Positions 21,896 through 34,591 of a DNA stretch of 64,000 nucleotides are shown here, in pieces. The stretch is from the NCBI GenBank assembly GCA_001643675.2, contig LSRY02000015.1, positions 1,380,001-1,444,000 of the forward strand. Direction: 5' to 3'. Every line of letters begins with the position of its first letter. The first letter of the stretch is position 1. The DNA comes from Monocercomonoides exilis (Eukaryota; Preaxostyla; Oxymonadida; Polymastigidae). The notes under the pieces were generated by a model that was not told the origin of the DNA, did not search any database, and saw nothing but the letters and a program-made list of their open reading frames with translations. A program made the translations under genes and the position numbers.

Positions 21896-22925
21896 TCATG
21901 AATGTTTCGGATAAGCCGTCGAAACGGTGAATGTCATGGCACGTTTTGCAATATGAGGAGGCTGCACCTTTTTGAAAGCATGCTCCTCATTCGAATAATT
22001 CGAAGCAACGCACTGATTGATCATAGAATCATTGGGAAAAGGGGGAATATTGCCATCATTCATTGAAAATGGCTGATTGGAAGAGCGAGAGAGGACAAAG
22101 GACTGCGACGCCAGCAGCTGTGGGTGAGTGCTTGTGGAAGAGAACAACAACTCAGCTGTTTTTTCTGAGATGCCCTGTGGTGGGACTATTGAAAATCGAT
22201 ATAATGATGAGGAAAGAGAAGAAGAAGAAGAAGATGAGGATGAAGAAGAAGGAAATGAAGAAATGGAAGAAACAGAAGAAGAAGAAGACAAGTTAATATT
22301 TCTCTGTTTTAATCCCGTTGTAGTTGTAGCAGTGGTTGTTTCTGTGTGTTTTTCGCTTTCTTTTGCTTCTCCACTTGTTGTCTGAGGAAAAGAAGTGAGC
22401 AAAGCAGTTTGTGTGTTGGATCTTTCCATTGAATGAGGAAGAATGGAATGAGAGAAAGAAGAAGAAGAAGAGGAGGAGGAGGAAGAGGAAGAAAAGGAAG
22501 AAGAAGAAGAAGAAAATGGAGAAGAAAATGGAGAAGAAGCAGAAGGAGAAAGAAGAGAAGACTCATAAAGGGAAACAGAAGGGGGTGAATTCAAAGGGAG
22601 TGGGGCTGTGAAAGAAAGAGGGTGCGTTTCAGAAGAAGAAGAAGAGGAGGAAGAGGAGGAGGAGGAAGAAGAAGAGGAAGAAGAAGGAAAAGAAAATGAA
22701 GAAGAAGAAGAAGAGGAAGAGGAAGAAGAAGGAGAAGAAGGAGCAGACATATCGCCGAAGCGTATGGGAATGGAAGTGGCAGGAAACAGGCCAGAAGAGA
22801 AGGAGAGAGATGGAGAAAGGAGAGAAAGAGCAGAAGGGCGACGAGGAGGAGAAGAAGGAGAGTGAGGGATGCTGGTGATACTGGGGATGTGGTTGGGGGA
22901 AAGGGAAGGAGGATGAAGAGAAGAG

Positions 22926-22966
<41 letters not shown>

Positions 22967-25590
22967 AGGAGAAGGAGAAGGAGAAGGAGAGGGGGAGGAA
23001 GAAGAGGAAGAAGAAGCAAGAGAAAGAGAAGAAGTCCAAGCCAACTTTGGCACACGCAAATTAGTTGAACTTTGAGCATTCTTTGTTTTCTTCTCTTTTT
23101 CCTTTGACGTTTTGTTTATTTGAGATGAAATTGAAGAAGAAGAATTTGAAGAAGAAGAAGAAGAAGAAGAAGAAGAAGGTTTTGCTGAAGCGCCGAAAAG
23201 AGAGGCAGAACGGGACATGCGAGCAGAAGGGGGTTTGGAAGAAGGAGGAGAAGATTTGGAAGAAGAAGAAGAGGAGGAAGGGGAGGAAGATGAAGAAGAT
23301 GAAGAAGAAGAAGGAAGAGGAGCAAAAGAAGCAAGAGAAGAGACAGAAGAAGAAGATAAAAGAGGAGGGGCAGGTGTGGTGTATGTAGGAGCAGCGCCGA
23401 AGTTGACTGGGGGTAAGCATTCACTCGGGGCGAAGAAACAAGAAGGATGGCTTTGAGGAGAAGAGGAAGGGGAAGAGGAAGAAAGAGGTGGAATTGAAGA
23501 GGTGGAAGAAGAAGAAGAAGAGAAGGGAGAAAAAGAAGGAAAAGCAGAAACAGAAGAAGAAGAGAAAGAAGAAGAAGAGAAAGAAGGAGAATTAAACAAA
23601 GTACTTTTCATGTTTCCTTGAGGGATAAGAGTTGATACAGTTGATCTTCTTCCTATTGGCAACCTTCCATTTGCAGTTGATGTTGAAGAAGAAGAAGAAG
23701 AAGGAGAAGAGGAAGAGGAAGAGGAAGAGGAAGAGGAAGAGGAAGAGGAAGAGGAAGAGGAAGAGGAAGAAGAAGAAGCGGCTAGAAATTGCTTTTGATT
23801 GGGAGACATGAATGAAGTGCTCTTCTCGATTCTGCTTCTTCCTGTTGCTCTCAAAGGAATGTTCGGAGAAAGAGGGGTAAATTGATGAAAGGAGTCGAAA
23901 GAGAAAGAAGAAGAGGAAGAGGAGGAGGAAGAGGAAGAGGAAGAGGAAGAGGAAGAGGAAGAGGAAGAAGGAGCATATAGATTATTCATATCATTGTCAT
24001 TATCATTTTCATTGTTCATAATGCTATCAGCATCATCATCATCAGTGAATGAAGGCAAAAGTGGAGAAAAAGCATCATAACCAGAGGGAATGGGAGAAGA
24101 GGAAGAGGAGGAAGAGGAGGAAGAGGAGGAAGAGGAGGAAGAGGAGGAAGAGGAGGAAGAGGAGGAAGAGGAGGAAGAGGAGGAAGAGGAAGAAGAAGGA
24201 GAAATAGCAGAAGATATCGCAGAAGCTGGGAGTAGCATATTAATTGCCTCAGAACACGCAGGCGAGGGAGAGCGAGAAAGAGAACGATAAGACGAGCAGC
24301 GAGAAGAACAACGGGAAGAGCGGGAGGTGGCCGAGCGGACAGATCGGAATGACTTGAAGGAAGTAGCGGCAGATCTTGTGGAGTTAACTGAATTTGTCGA
24401 CTTGGTCGATATGGTCGATATGGTCGATTTGGTTGATTTTGTGGACTCTAAAGAGGAAGAGCGGGGTTTTTGATAAGAATTCCTATTGCTATTGCCGTTG
24501 CTATTGCTATTGCCGTCATTGCTTCCTTCTGCCTCTTCACTTTCTGTCAGCCAATCGTCTTCTTCTTCTTCATCTGACTCGCATTCTGCTTTTGTTGCAC
24601 TTCTTCCTCGTGAATAGCGCATTCTGCTGCTAATTCCTCCTTCATTGCCTTCTTCTGCTCCATTCCTCTTGTTTTCCTTCTCTTTCTCCTCCTTCTCTTT
24701 AATTTTCTGTCCTTTCCCTTTCTTTCCATTCTTACTCATCTTCCTTTCTCCTTTCTCCATCTCCCTTCCCGTTATTCCTCCTCTTCCTTCTCCTCTTCCT
24801 TCTCCTTCTCCTTCTCTTCCTCTTCCTCTCCCTCTCCCTCTCCCTCCTCTTCCTTCTCCCTCTTCTCTTCTCTTCTTCTCCACTTTCTGTCTCTTTGCCA
24901 AATGTATCTGTTTCACACTGTCTGTGTCTTCACTCCCAAAATGCACTGGAGGCATCTCTTCTGCTGAAAGAAGAGTGATTGGATGGGAAGAAGAAGAATG
25001 GGAAGAACGAGTTGGATTGTCTAAAGAGGAAGAGGAAGAAGAGGAGGAGAAGGAAGAAGAAAGAGAAAGCGGATCTGAGAAGGTACTGCTATTGATACTG
25101 TTGTTATTGCTGCTTCTCTTTGAAAGAGCATTGGTGGAAGAAAGAGAAGAAAAGGAGGTGAAAGAATTTGAATGGTGGCCTTTGTTGAGAGAGGTAGAAG
25201 AAACAGAAGAAGAAAGCTTATTAAAACCTCTTTCTCCTCCTCCTCCTCCTCCTCCTCCTCCTCCAATCGAACAACTTCCAGTTCCACTTCCAATCCCAGC
25301 AAAAGATGATGATGCGTTCGTTAGAGGCAAAGAGTTTCGCATGGCAGCCGAAGAAGAAGCAGTTGAAGTGGAAGAAATGCTTCTAGCTGAATGAACAGAA
25401 CGAGGAGAGGAATCAGAAGAAGAGGAAGAGGAAGATGGGAAGGAAGTAGAAGGTGTGGAGGAAGAAGAGGAAGAGGAAGAGGAAGAAGAAGAAGAAGGAA
25501 GAGAAGAAAGCTTAGGAGAAGCAGAAGGGCTGATGAAGGAGAGATAGGAAGAATCAGCAGAAGAGCGACGAGAAGAATTGGGAAGGAAGA

Positions 25591-25627
<37 letters not shown>

Positions 25628-28600
25628 AGAAGAGGTAGAAGAAGAAGGAAGATTAACTTTAAATGCAGAATTAAAAGGAGAAGAAAAACAAGAAGAAGAG
25701 GAGGAAGAGGAAGAAGAAGAATCATGAGAACGAGAAAGAACATTAGCAGCATAATCAACGCTGCTAAACGGATCAAAAGAAAATCTTCTGTTGTTTTTGA
25801 GAGGAGGAGGAGGCGGCAAGCAAGCGAAAGAAAGCTGAACAGCCTGAAAAGAAGAGGAGAAAGAGGAAGAAAAGATGGAAAGGAAAGAAAGGAGCTCGTT
25901 GGAATGAGAAGAGATGAGAGAAAGAAGAGAGGAAGTGAAGGAGGAGAGGAAGGAGAGAGAGAGAGAAGAAGGAGAAGGAGAAGGAGAAGGAGAAGGAGAA
26001 GGAGAAGGAGAAGGAGAAGGAGAAGGAGAAGGAGAAGAAGAAGAGGAAGAGGAAGAATGTGAAGAGTTGAAGGAAGGAGAAGAAGAAGAAGATGAGGAGG
26101 AGGAAGAAGAAGAAGAAGAGGAAGAAGAAGGATGTGAGCTATTCCAACGTTCATTGAGAGAATAAATAACTTTCAATGCAGAAGGAATTAAATGGGTGAG
26201 TTGGGGGGAGAGAGAGAAAGGAGAAGAAGAAGGAGAGGAAGAAGAAGAAGATGATGATGATGAAGAAGAATATGAAGAGATTAAACTGCTACAAGAAAGA
26301 AAGCTGAGGAAAAGGCAATAACGAAGCAGCAAACAAGAAGCAGATTTCTCTTTCAATGAAAGTTGTGATGATGATGATTGAGATTGAGATAGGGACAAAG
26401 GCTTAATTTCAGTGAATGAAGAAGAAGATGAAGAAGATGAAGAAGATGAAGAAGATGAAGAAGATGAAGAAGAGGAAGAAGAGGAAGAAGAGGAAGAAGA
26501 GGAAGAAGAGGAAGAAGAGGAAGAAGAGGAAGAAGAGGAAGAAGAGGAAGAAGAGGAAGAAGAGGAAGAAGAGGAAGAAGAGGAAGAAGAGGAAGAAGAG
26601 GAAGAAGAGGAAGAAGAGGAAGAAGAGGAAGAAGAGGAAGAAGAGGAAGAAGAGGAAGAAGAGGAAGAAGAGGAAGAAGAGGAAGAAGAGGAAGAAGAGG
26701 AAGAAGAGGAAGAAGAGGAAGAAGAGGAAGAAGAGGAAGAAGAGGAAGAAGAGGAAGAAGAGGAAGAAGAGGAAGAAGAGGAAGAAGAGGAAGAAGAGGA
26801 AGAAGAGGAAGAAGAGGAAGAAGAGGAAGAAGAGGAAAAAGAAGGTGTTGATGATATAGGCAAAGAAGGAATTGAAGAAGAAGAACAAGAACAAGAAGAA
26901 GGCAAAGCTTCATTTGTATTATTGCCTTTATTATCATTCGAATTATCCAAAGCATTTGAAATAGAAGAAGAAGAAGGATCAGAAGAAGAAGAAGAATCAG
27001 AAAAAGAAGAAGAAGAAGAAGAAAGAGAAGAAGAAGCATAAGTTGTGTATTCATCGAAGAATTGGCAGAAGAGAGGGATGTTGTAGTCATCAACACACCA
27101 TCCAACTTCATTGAGAAGAATTTCACTTGTCTCTAACACTTCAAATGGAAGAGGGAAAAATGAGGAAGAGGAGGAGGAAGAAGAAGAAGAAGAAGAAGAA
27201 GAAAGAGAAGAAGAAGAGAAAGAAGAGGAGGAGGATGAGGAAGAAGAAGCATATGATGATGTTAATGATGAATTTGGGGAAGAATTAACAATTAAACAAG
27301 CATTTGTCAAGGAAGGATGATGAGGAGGAGAAAGAGAAGGAGAAGAAGAAAGAGAGGAAAAAGAGGAAGAAGAAGAAAAAGGAAATGAAGAAGAAGAAAA
27401 AGAGGTAGAAGCAATCGGAGGAGGAGTATGAACAAGTGGTGGTGTGTTGACGAAATGGCGATTGGGAGAAGAATCACAGTTGGTTATGGAAGAAGAGGGA
27501 GAAGAAGAAGAGGAGGAGGAAGAGGAAAAAGAAGAGGAAGAAGAAGAAAGAAATGAAGAAGAAGAAGAGGAAGAAGAAGAAGAAACAGGCGAAGCCAAAG
27601 AAGAAAAAAACATCTGCTTTTGATTTACTGATTGCGGTGATAGCGTCTGAGCATTTATTGCAACTTCTTCAGTTTTCCAACGCATTTCATTGACATTTTC
27701 GAAGAAGAACTGAATTTCAGAGTCAGAAATGAAGGGAAGGGACATGGGGAAGAGGAAGTTCGTAACGATACTCTCGCTCAAGAGAGAAAGAGAGAGAAAA
27801 CGAGATATGATGAAGGAAGGGAGGGTGTGGGTGGTGAGGGGGAAGAGGGGTAGAGAAAGGGAAGAAGAGGTAGAGGAGGAAGAGGATGGAGAAGAAGAAG
27901 AAAAGGAGGAGGAGGAGGAGGATGACGATGACGAAGTGATTGGTGAATTATTCGATGTTGATGTTTGTGAAGAAGAAGAAGAAAATGATGATGACGGAGA
28001 AGAAGAAGAAGAAGAGGAAGAGGAAGAAAAGAAAGATTTATTTCGTGTCAGTTTTGGTTGAATTTGCAAGGAAGTTGGCTTATCGAAAGCAGAAGAGGAA
28101 GAGGAAGAGGAAGAAGAAGGTGATGATGATGAAGAAGATGAAATGTTTCCATCAGAACGAAGTGATGTAGATGATAAAGCAGGAAAATATGAAGAAGAAG
28201 AAGAAGAAGAAGAAGAAGAATTTGTGTTTGTTGAAAGATCAGAAGAAGGCTGAGGAAGAAGAGCAGAAGATGTGAATGAACGTTTGGAAACCTTTCTGAA
28301 CAGGGAAGATGAAGAAGAGGAAGAAGACGATGATGATAAAGAATTTGAAGAAGAAGAGGAGGAGGAGGAAGAGGAAGATGGAGAAATGGAAGAAGAAGAT
28401 GATGATGATGAAACACTTGAAGAAGTTTGGCGAAATGGAAAAGAAGGATTTTGTATGGATGAAATGTTGCAATCAGAATTTGGTGAAAGAAGAGGAGAAA
28501 GAGTGGCATATGAAGGAGAACGAGAAAAGAGAGGAGAAAGAATTAGATCAGCTTGTGTTATGCATGAAGAAGAAGAGGGAGAGGAAGACAAAGAATTTAA

Positions 28601-30556
28601 TGAAGAGGATTGAGAAGAATTGGTTGAAGTGACAATAAAAGGAAGATAAAACAAAGCAGAAAGAGGAAGACGTGAAATGACTGAATCGAATATCAGCACA
28701 AGATGATCAGAAGGAATAGGAGAAGGTTTGTGAGATGAAGAAGAAGAAGAAGAAGAAGAAGAAGAAGAAGATGTTGATGATGATTGCTTTGAAGAAGAAG
28801 AAGAGTAAGAAGACGATGATAATGAATATGATGAAGGTGATGAAGTGTTAAATGGAGATGTTTGATGAGAAAACACCTGAGAAGAAGGAAAAGAAGGAGA
28901 AGAATCAATAGAAGAAGAAGAAGCATTATTTGTTCTGCATGTTCTGTTGATGGAGAGAATGAGATGGCGAAGAAGAAACAGCAGACATTCAAATTTGAAT
29001 GCTCTGATGAGAGTACGTTGGTCTTGTAAGAATACTTTTGTGCGACGCTCAGAGGAAGATTTGCGGGAGAGAGAAGAAGAAGAGAAGGGGGAAGAAGAGG
29101 AAGAAGATGATGAAGTGGAGGAAGATGATGATGAAGGCGTAGGTGAAGGAGATTGTGAAGAATTGGATGAAGAAGAAATATTTGACAGAAAAGAAACAGA
29201 AGCAGATGAAGGAGGAGTCAATTGTTTTTGTTGAAGTGTGTCATTTGAAGAGTTATCAGTCAGTTGACGAGGAGAAGAAGAAAAGTTCGACTGTTTCTGT
29301 TTGGAAGACAAAGAATCAAGTGCTTTTGATGAGCGAGCAGATTTCTGATCGGCCACAGAGCGTGATGTGCTTATGATATGAGCATCATTCACATTTGATA
29401 GAGAATGTGTGCAAGATGAAGTGAAAGGCGACAGAAGAGGAAGAGAAAAGCATGGGTCGTTCTTTGCAAGCGCCGAAGGGGAGGAGAAAGTGGTGGAGAG
29501 GGAGAGGCAGAACGAGGAGAGGAAAAAAGTGGGGAAGTGCAGCTGCACAAACAGCGTTCGCGCGTCCATGCTGAAGAACTGGAAGAGAGATCCCAGCGAC
29601 GATAGAGCGAGGGGAACGCTCAGCTCTGAGTTTATCCGCAGCTTGGGCACAAACGCGGGGCTGTTGAACGGGCGGCGCGACTGCATCGGCGGCAGCGAGG
29701 CGCTGCTCACTGAATTTTTCCTGTCAGCTGGTTGAATGCTGAGCGGCTTCGTTCCGGCAAATGTCATTGTGCCGTCCCCGTAATTCACCTGAGGCGCCCC
29801 AGGCAAAGAAAAGCGATCGATAATTGAAGAATGAAGCGAATGGGATGGCGCTGAAAGCACAGTAATATCTCCTGGCATATTTGATGTGCTGCGTAACATA
29901 TTTGATCCTGAATATCCTGTTTGTACTTTAGTTTTGATTGATATAAGTGAATGGAGCTGTGCTTGAACATGATGGCTAAGTTTAAGCATTTCAATAAGCA
30001 TTCCAGGTGGCAAAGTTATCGATCCACAAGTCCGCACAGCGTCTAAAGACTTATTCAATTTCGATGGCACAATGGATGATTGAGCACGAGTGATAGAAGG
30101 TGGCTTTTTTTTCTTTGGACCTTCGGATGCTAAAGATTGAAAAAAAGTCTGACAATAAAAAATTCAAAAAGAAGAATAAATCATATAGTACACGAAAATT
30201 ATCATTTTAAAACTAACAGTTAAAAAAACAGAGAAAACCGTAACTAAAGATGTTTCAATCAGATTCTCATTCTTTTGGCCTAATGACCAAAAAGGACTTG
30301 AAAGTATCTCCTTCATGAGTGCCACTTCCTCGATAATAGAAAATCCGTTTTCGCCTGGAGTTTCTAAATTCACATCTGCAAAAAAGGGATATGAACAAGT
30401 TTGTAAATTTGTTGGAAAAAGATTGTCAGAAAAAGTTGAATCTGCAAGTATCCTGATTAAAATATTGCCGCTTGGGCTTCCTGGCGATATGATAAGTCGC
30501 AATAATTCAGTAAGAGATCGAAGTTCAGAAAGTTCTGTCTCATCACAAAAATTCAT
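21896..30556 (-). CDS. Giant poly-serine, low-complexity protein (two exons), function unknown
   Basis: Exon 1 is 30556-30218 and exon 2 is 30148-21896. Together they give about 2863 residues ending in TGA. The exons join in phase 0 across a 69-bp intron (GTTAGT to TGTCAG), giving VFSVFLT-TFFQSLASEG. Ordered islands are separated by serine runs. The N-terminal ~250 residues (for example ELRSLTELLRLI, MLIEMLKLSHHVQAQLHSL) and islands such as LIRAFKFECLLFLLRHLI and NEVGWCVDDYNIPLFCQFF look helical, like HEAT/ARM repeats. Around 26410-26850 about 140 serines run almost unbroken. A basic K/R/E/G-rich stretch (about 24.65-24.9 kb) could be a nuclear signal, and an SR-like stretch lies near 24.3 kb. 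Only this strand is open over 8 kb, so the poly-Glu frames opposite are shadows. The ATG is 42 bp from a mariner end, so the true 5' end may be lost. A cytoskeletal or scaffold role would be a guess. Confidence 0.65.
24096..24192 (-). repeat. 9-bp (GAGGAAGAG)n array inside the poly-serine gene
   Basis: Regular 9-bp units on the + strand are read as serine codons on the coding strand. They form one of many serine tracts. Confidence 0.8.
25970..26036 (-). repeat. Hexanucleotide (GGAGAA)n array encoding Ser-Pro repeats
   Basis: About ten tandem GGAGAA units on the + strand are read on the coding strand as alternating Ser-Pro dipeptides. Confidence 0.85.
26418..26838 (-). repeat. 9-bp minisatellite, ~47 units, encoding ~140 serines
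   Basis: Five or so GAAGATGAA units pass into about 41 almost perfect GAAGAGGAA units. On the coding strand every codon is a serine codon (TCT, TCC, TCA). The near identity of units points to recent slippage or unequal exchange. Copy number may also be limited by assembly. Confidence 0.9.
30149..30217 (-). other. Intron of the poly-serine gene (69 bp)
   Basis: The donor ACT|GTTAGT and acceptor TTGTCAG|ACT sit at phase 0. The donor matches the GTTAGT used in the decaying gene near 58340. Without splicing, exon 1 runs into stops. Confidence 0.7.
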
Positions 30557-30598
30557 TAATTTAACAATAATATAATGGCTTGATCATTTTTTTTTATA

Positions 30599-32749
30599 CA
30601 GTCTTTCCGTAATTAATGTTGATCTGTCCAAAAATAATGTTGATCAAACCTTCAATTGTGTAAAACTTTTTAAACCGTGATATCTGATAATAACAGGGAA
30701 AAAAATATCTTTATGAGCAATAATTTTTTGTTTGATTCTAGAATAACACAAGAAAAATTATTGATCACTCAAAATGTCCCAACTGCAGAAGAATATAGTG
30801 TCAGGCCAGTTATAATGTCCTTCACTCATCACCTGGAAGACAGTATTCACCATGTGATTCGTATGAGAGCAGAATTGAAGAAAAAAGAAACCGAAGCACA
30901 TAAAAGCGAACAAATACAGAATGCTAATGACTCTGAAATGTTTATCAACAAAAAACCCTACACTCCAGCTACGTTGGAAAAAAGAAGAAAGCTTATGGTT
31001 TTGTTTCGTGTTCATGGTCAGGCAAAGGCAGAATCGTTGTATGCCAAAGAATGCTTGCTCACTACAATTACAACTGCAAGGAATTTATAAAAGTTGCAAG
31101 TTGGTGTGGTCATTACACAACCGTTTGAAAAAAAAGGAAGTAAAAGAATAGTCGAAAATGACACTTTAAATCAGATTGTTAGAGAAAAAATGAAACTTAA
31201 CCCTTTTTCAACTTTGAGAAAAACTGCACACGAAATGACAAATGCAGGCCATTCAATTAGGAAATCTTAATTTCATAAAATTTTGATATAAAGAAACAGT
31301 GAGACACAAGTTTCCGTTGTTTTCTTTCAAAAAATTACTGTGCAACCATCAGCTGGTAATTCTGAAGAAAATAAACTCCAAAGAATACACTTTGTGGAGA
31401 AGCTTTTCCAATATCAGCGGGATGGTGCTGTTCCTTTTTTTATTGACGAGTCTTCTTGGAACATAAGCTGCATTAGAAAGAACGGATGGTCGGAAAGGGG
31501 GGATAAAGTGCTTGTTCCTCCTCCTCCTTTGTTTCAATCTCTGACTGCTATTACTTCAATTTCAATGAAAGGAATTGCATATACAGAAATGGCTCGAGGG
31601 ACAACAAACCACGAACAATTTGAAAAATTTTTGAAAAGATTCTTGCTTTCCAAAAAATCATTTGAAACATCAGTTGTTGTCATCGACAATGCGTCGACAC
31701 ATCATGTGAATACTGAAGAAATTGTTTCACAATCTGAACACAAAGTTCTGTTTTATGCTGCTAACTCACCTGATCAAAATCCTATCGAAAACATTTTTTG
31801 AATTCTGGAAAGCCCAAGTTGAAGAAAACTCGTTGAAATGGGAGGATGAGTCTCATTTTATATCAACAATGCTTCAAACTTTCCAGAAAATTCCAGCACA
31901 TGAAGTTAGAAAAACAATCATGCATGTGGAAAAGGATGGGTGGCATTTGGTTTGGAAAAAAAGGATTTGTAATGTTTAACTCACAATCTTTGACTTTTTT
32001 TTATTTCTGCCTGTTTTAACAATCTCAATATTCACTATCAAAAGAAAAGAAATCATGATAAAATAATGAATGTTCTTTTTTTGTTTTGAAGATAAAAGAT
32101 TGATTGATTAAAAAATGAGATTGATTAAAAAGTTTTTAGGTATCATATTCTTTTATTCATTGATTTAACACAAGTCAGATATATTCCTATGAAAAAATAT
32201 TCTATCAATAATAGTGAATGTTTAAAAAAATATTAATAAAAAAGTTCTTCTTGAATAAAAATCATGAATGCTAAATATTAGTCAAAACATTATCTTTCTC
32301 ACTGCAGATAAACCAAGTGAAACAAAAAATATTTGATTCCGAACCTTCAATTCAAAATTGATACAAAATGATTTCAATATTATCATAAATGCAAGCTCAT
32401 GCCACGATCAGGAAGTTTGAAACAAAACACAATAACAATTTGATAATTTCCTGTTCATAGAAACTGAAGGTTATTGAAAGATCAAGAAACAAAAAAAGAA
32501 ACACAACCAAACTCAGATAACAATGGAACAATCACAATGAAATGTGAACGAAAATGAAACGTAAGTATTTTTATAAATTGAATCTTAAATGTTTATCATT
32601 TTTGAGAAACAACCGAAAAGAAACAAGTTAGTTTATACTTCTTCTTTTGTTTCAATCCTCTGTAAATAATGGCTCTGCAATTATTTTTTAACTTTACGGT
32701 ATGATCAACATTATTTTTGGACATATCAACATAAATTACGGACAGGCTG
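30599..32749 (+). mobile_element. Tc1/mariner-like DNA transposon, inactivated
   Basis: The terminal inverted repeats are about 50 bp. The left begins CAGTCTTTCCGTAATTAATG after a TA. The right ends CATAAATTACGGACAGGCTG at 32749, and the next internal segment (TTGATC, TTATTTTTGGACA) also matches in inverse. The right flanking dinucleotide is AA, so the expected TA duplication is not intact. The element is about 2.15 kb. The transposase ends at 31979 and leaves about 700 bp of AT-rich tail without a gene. Confidence 0.85.
30677..31979 (+). pseudogene. Tc1/mariner-type transposase, broken
   Basis: Helix-turn-helix-like N-terminal sequence (TPATLEKRRKLMVLFRVHGQ) is followed by a DDE domain: FIDESSWN (first Asp), NGWSERG, VVIDNASTHH (second Asp) and SPDQNPIENIF (third acidic residue). 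One frame runs from 30677 to 31801 with three in-frame TAA codons (about 31088, 31268 and 31291). A one-base slip in a T run then joins it to the C-terminal part (FEFWKAQVEENS to 31979). Catalytic residues are present, so inactivation is by stops and a frameshift and not by loss of active-site residues. Confidence 0.85.
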
Positions 32750-32877
32750 AATGGCACAGAATTTTTGCATATATGAAAAATTCAGTTATTAGTTCCAAAC
32801 TTTTTCTCATATAAAATAATTGTGATTCTGGCACCCTAATGTTTAATTAAATATTGAAATATTCAAAAGTTGAGAAA

Positions 32878-33123
32878 AATGGGTGATTCTTTTTGAAAAG
32901 TCACAAATGTTTAATTTTCAAAAATATCAAAATATTCATATTTTGCTCAAATTTAAGTTTCAGCTCACAAATCTCCTCAAGAATGTTTGAAATAGCATTT
33001 TCAAGTGATGGATTCCATTTAAGTTCAGTTTGATATTTGTAAAAAAAATATTTTGCAAAATATGAAATTTTTGATTTATTTGGAAATTAAACATTTGTGA
33101 CTTTTCAAAAATAATCACCCAAA
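32878..33123. mobile_element. MITE of the TGGGTGATTATTTTTGAAA family
   Basis: The left end TGGGTGATTCTTTTTGAAAA and its inverted partner ending CACCCA enclose about 246 bp. The match extends over about 43 bp, including GTCACAAATGTTTAA. It contains no ORF. Confidence 0.75.
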
Positions 33124-33430
33124 TATTTGAAAGAAACATGTGGGACAATAATCACGAAGAAAAATATTTTGTCCAATATTCTTTTTTATTTTGAAATTAT
33201 ATAGCTTGTTGAAGACCTGAGAAATTTATTCTCAAAAAAAGCCGAAGAAAGAAACAATACACCACAACCCAAATTCCACTTTTTTGTGTTCCACATGTTA
33301 ATATTTGTTGTTTAATAACATTTTCTGTAACTTCCAACTCGGGGTTTTGAAGAAAAACAAAAATGAATTTTCGTAGAAAACATATTATTTTCTGTCAAAA
33401 TGCGAATGAAAAAAATATATTAGTCACAAT

Positions 33431-33885
33431 TCATATACGGAAAGCATGTGCTCCATAGCCAGCTCCTAAAGAATCAGATTCATCTTCAGTTTTTTCATCA
33501 TCTTTATTTAAAGCCAGCTCATCTCTTTCGTCGGATTCTTCAGTTTCTTCTTTTTCAGTTTCATCAAATTTATATTCAACATTTAAAGCTTTCAAACAGG
33601 CAATTTTTCAATGAAATCTTCAAATTTAAGTGTTTCTGATCTTTTTCCCGCAAAGCTAGTCACAGACTCATCAAATTTTTTGACTTATATCCCATTTCAA
33701 GAAAGGGATTTTCGAAAACAAGACCAAGTGTTTTCTATCAGATTTGTGCAAATACCACTTTCTGGATTCACAAAATTGTATTTGTGGCAAACAGTGTGAT
33801 GATCATAACCTTAAGATGATAAAGAGCTGTTTCCTTTCCACTCATCAGAGTTAATTATTGATCCTGGTGTAATGTTTCTTATATG
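33431..33885 (-). pseudogene. C-terminal remnant of a Merlin (ISXO2/IS1595-like) transposase
   Basis: The minus-strand translation gives INSDEWKGN, GYDHHTVCHKYNFVNPESG and LIENTWSCFRKS. These are the hallmark second Asp, the H-x-x-V-x-H segment and the final acidic N-x-I-E-x-x-W segment of ISXO2-type DDE transposases. They are followed by an acidic tail ending AHAFRI-TGA. Stops and at least one frameshift interrupt it. The N-terminal zinc ribbon and first Asp are missing, and the break coincides with the foldback MITE that starts at 33899. It is distinct in sequence from the Merlin copy at 54.4-55.7 kb. Confidence 0.7.
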
Positions 33886-33898
33886 AATTAATGTTGAT

Positions 33899-34480
33899 GT
33901 GGGGGAAAATACGGACTTTCAAGCTTTTTATGCACAAAGCATGAAAAAATTGTTTCGCTCATAACTTTGTTTTGCTTTCTCATATTTCAAAATAAATTTG
34001 ATTTTCTTATCTGTAAACAGGCATAGTTGAAATCAAAACAAAAAGTTTTCCAACATTTCACGAATGTCAAAAAATGGACCCATTTTTATTATGTTTTTTG
34101 ATATGAAAAAGTTAATGAAAAATGCATAATTTTTCAGTGAAAATGCCCAATGCGAAATATTTCGCCCAACATATTTGATTATTTGAATAAAAATAGATTA
34201 AAAAGACATGGGACAAAATATTTCACATCAGGCATTTTCACTGAAAAATTATGCATTTTTCATTAACTTTTTCATATCAAAAAACATAATAAAAATGGGT
34301 CCATTTTTTGACATTCGTGAAATGTTGGAAAACTTTTTGTTTTGATTTCAACTATGCCTGTTTACAGATAAGAAAATCAAATTTATTTTGAAATATGAGA
34401 AAGCAAAACAAAGTTATGAGCGAAACAATTTTTTCATGCTTTGTGCATAAAAAGCTTGAAAGTCCGTATTTTCCCCCATA
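33899..34480. mobile_element. Foldback MITE, ~580 bp, near-perfect palindrome
   Basis: The left arm begins GTGGGGGAAAATACGGACTT and the right arm ends AAGTCCGTATTTTCCCCC. About 270 bp per arm are almost identical, with a loop around 34150-34215. It has no ORF. It abuts the broken Merlin transposase, so it may have inserted into that element. Confidence 0.85.
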
Positions 34481-34591
34481 TGTTTAAAAAAAATGAAGAA
34501 ATCCAGTTGATACTATTTTCTGTGCTGAAACAAAGAAGAGATAGGATATGGAGAAAAAACGTTTTGAAATTCGCTATTGAGCAAATCAACA

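Noticed and set aside
24096-24192. CRISPR-like or regulatory tandem array
   Set aside because: The units are 9-bp coding repeats without spacers, inside a eukaryotic gene.
26412-27041. Poly-Glu and poly-Lys frames on the + strand opposite the serine gene
   Set aside because: They are antisense shadows of the GAAGAGGAA arrays. Only the minus frame stays open over the whole 8 kb and joins an upstream exon by a good intron.
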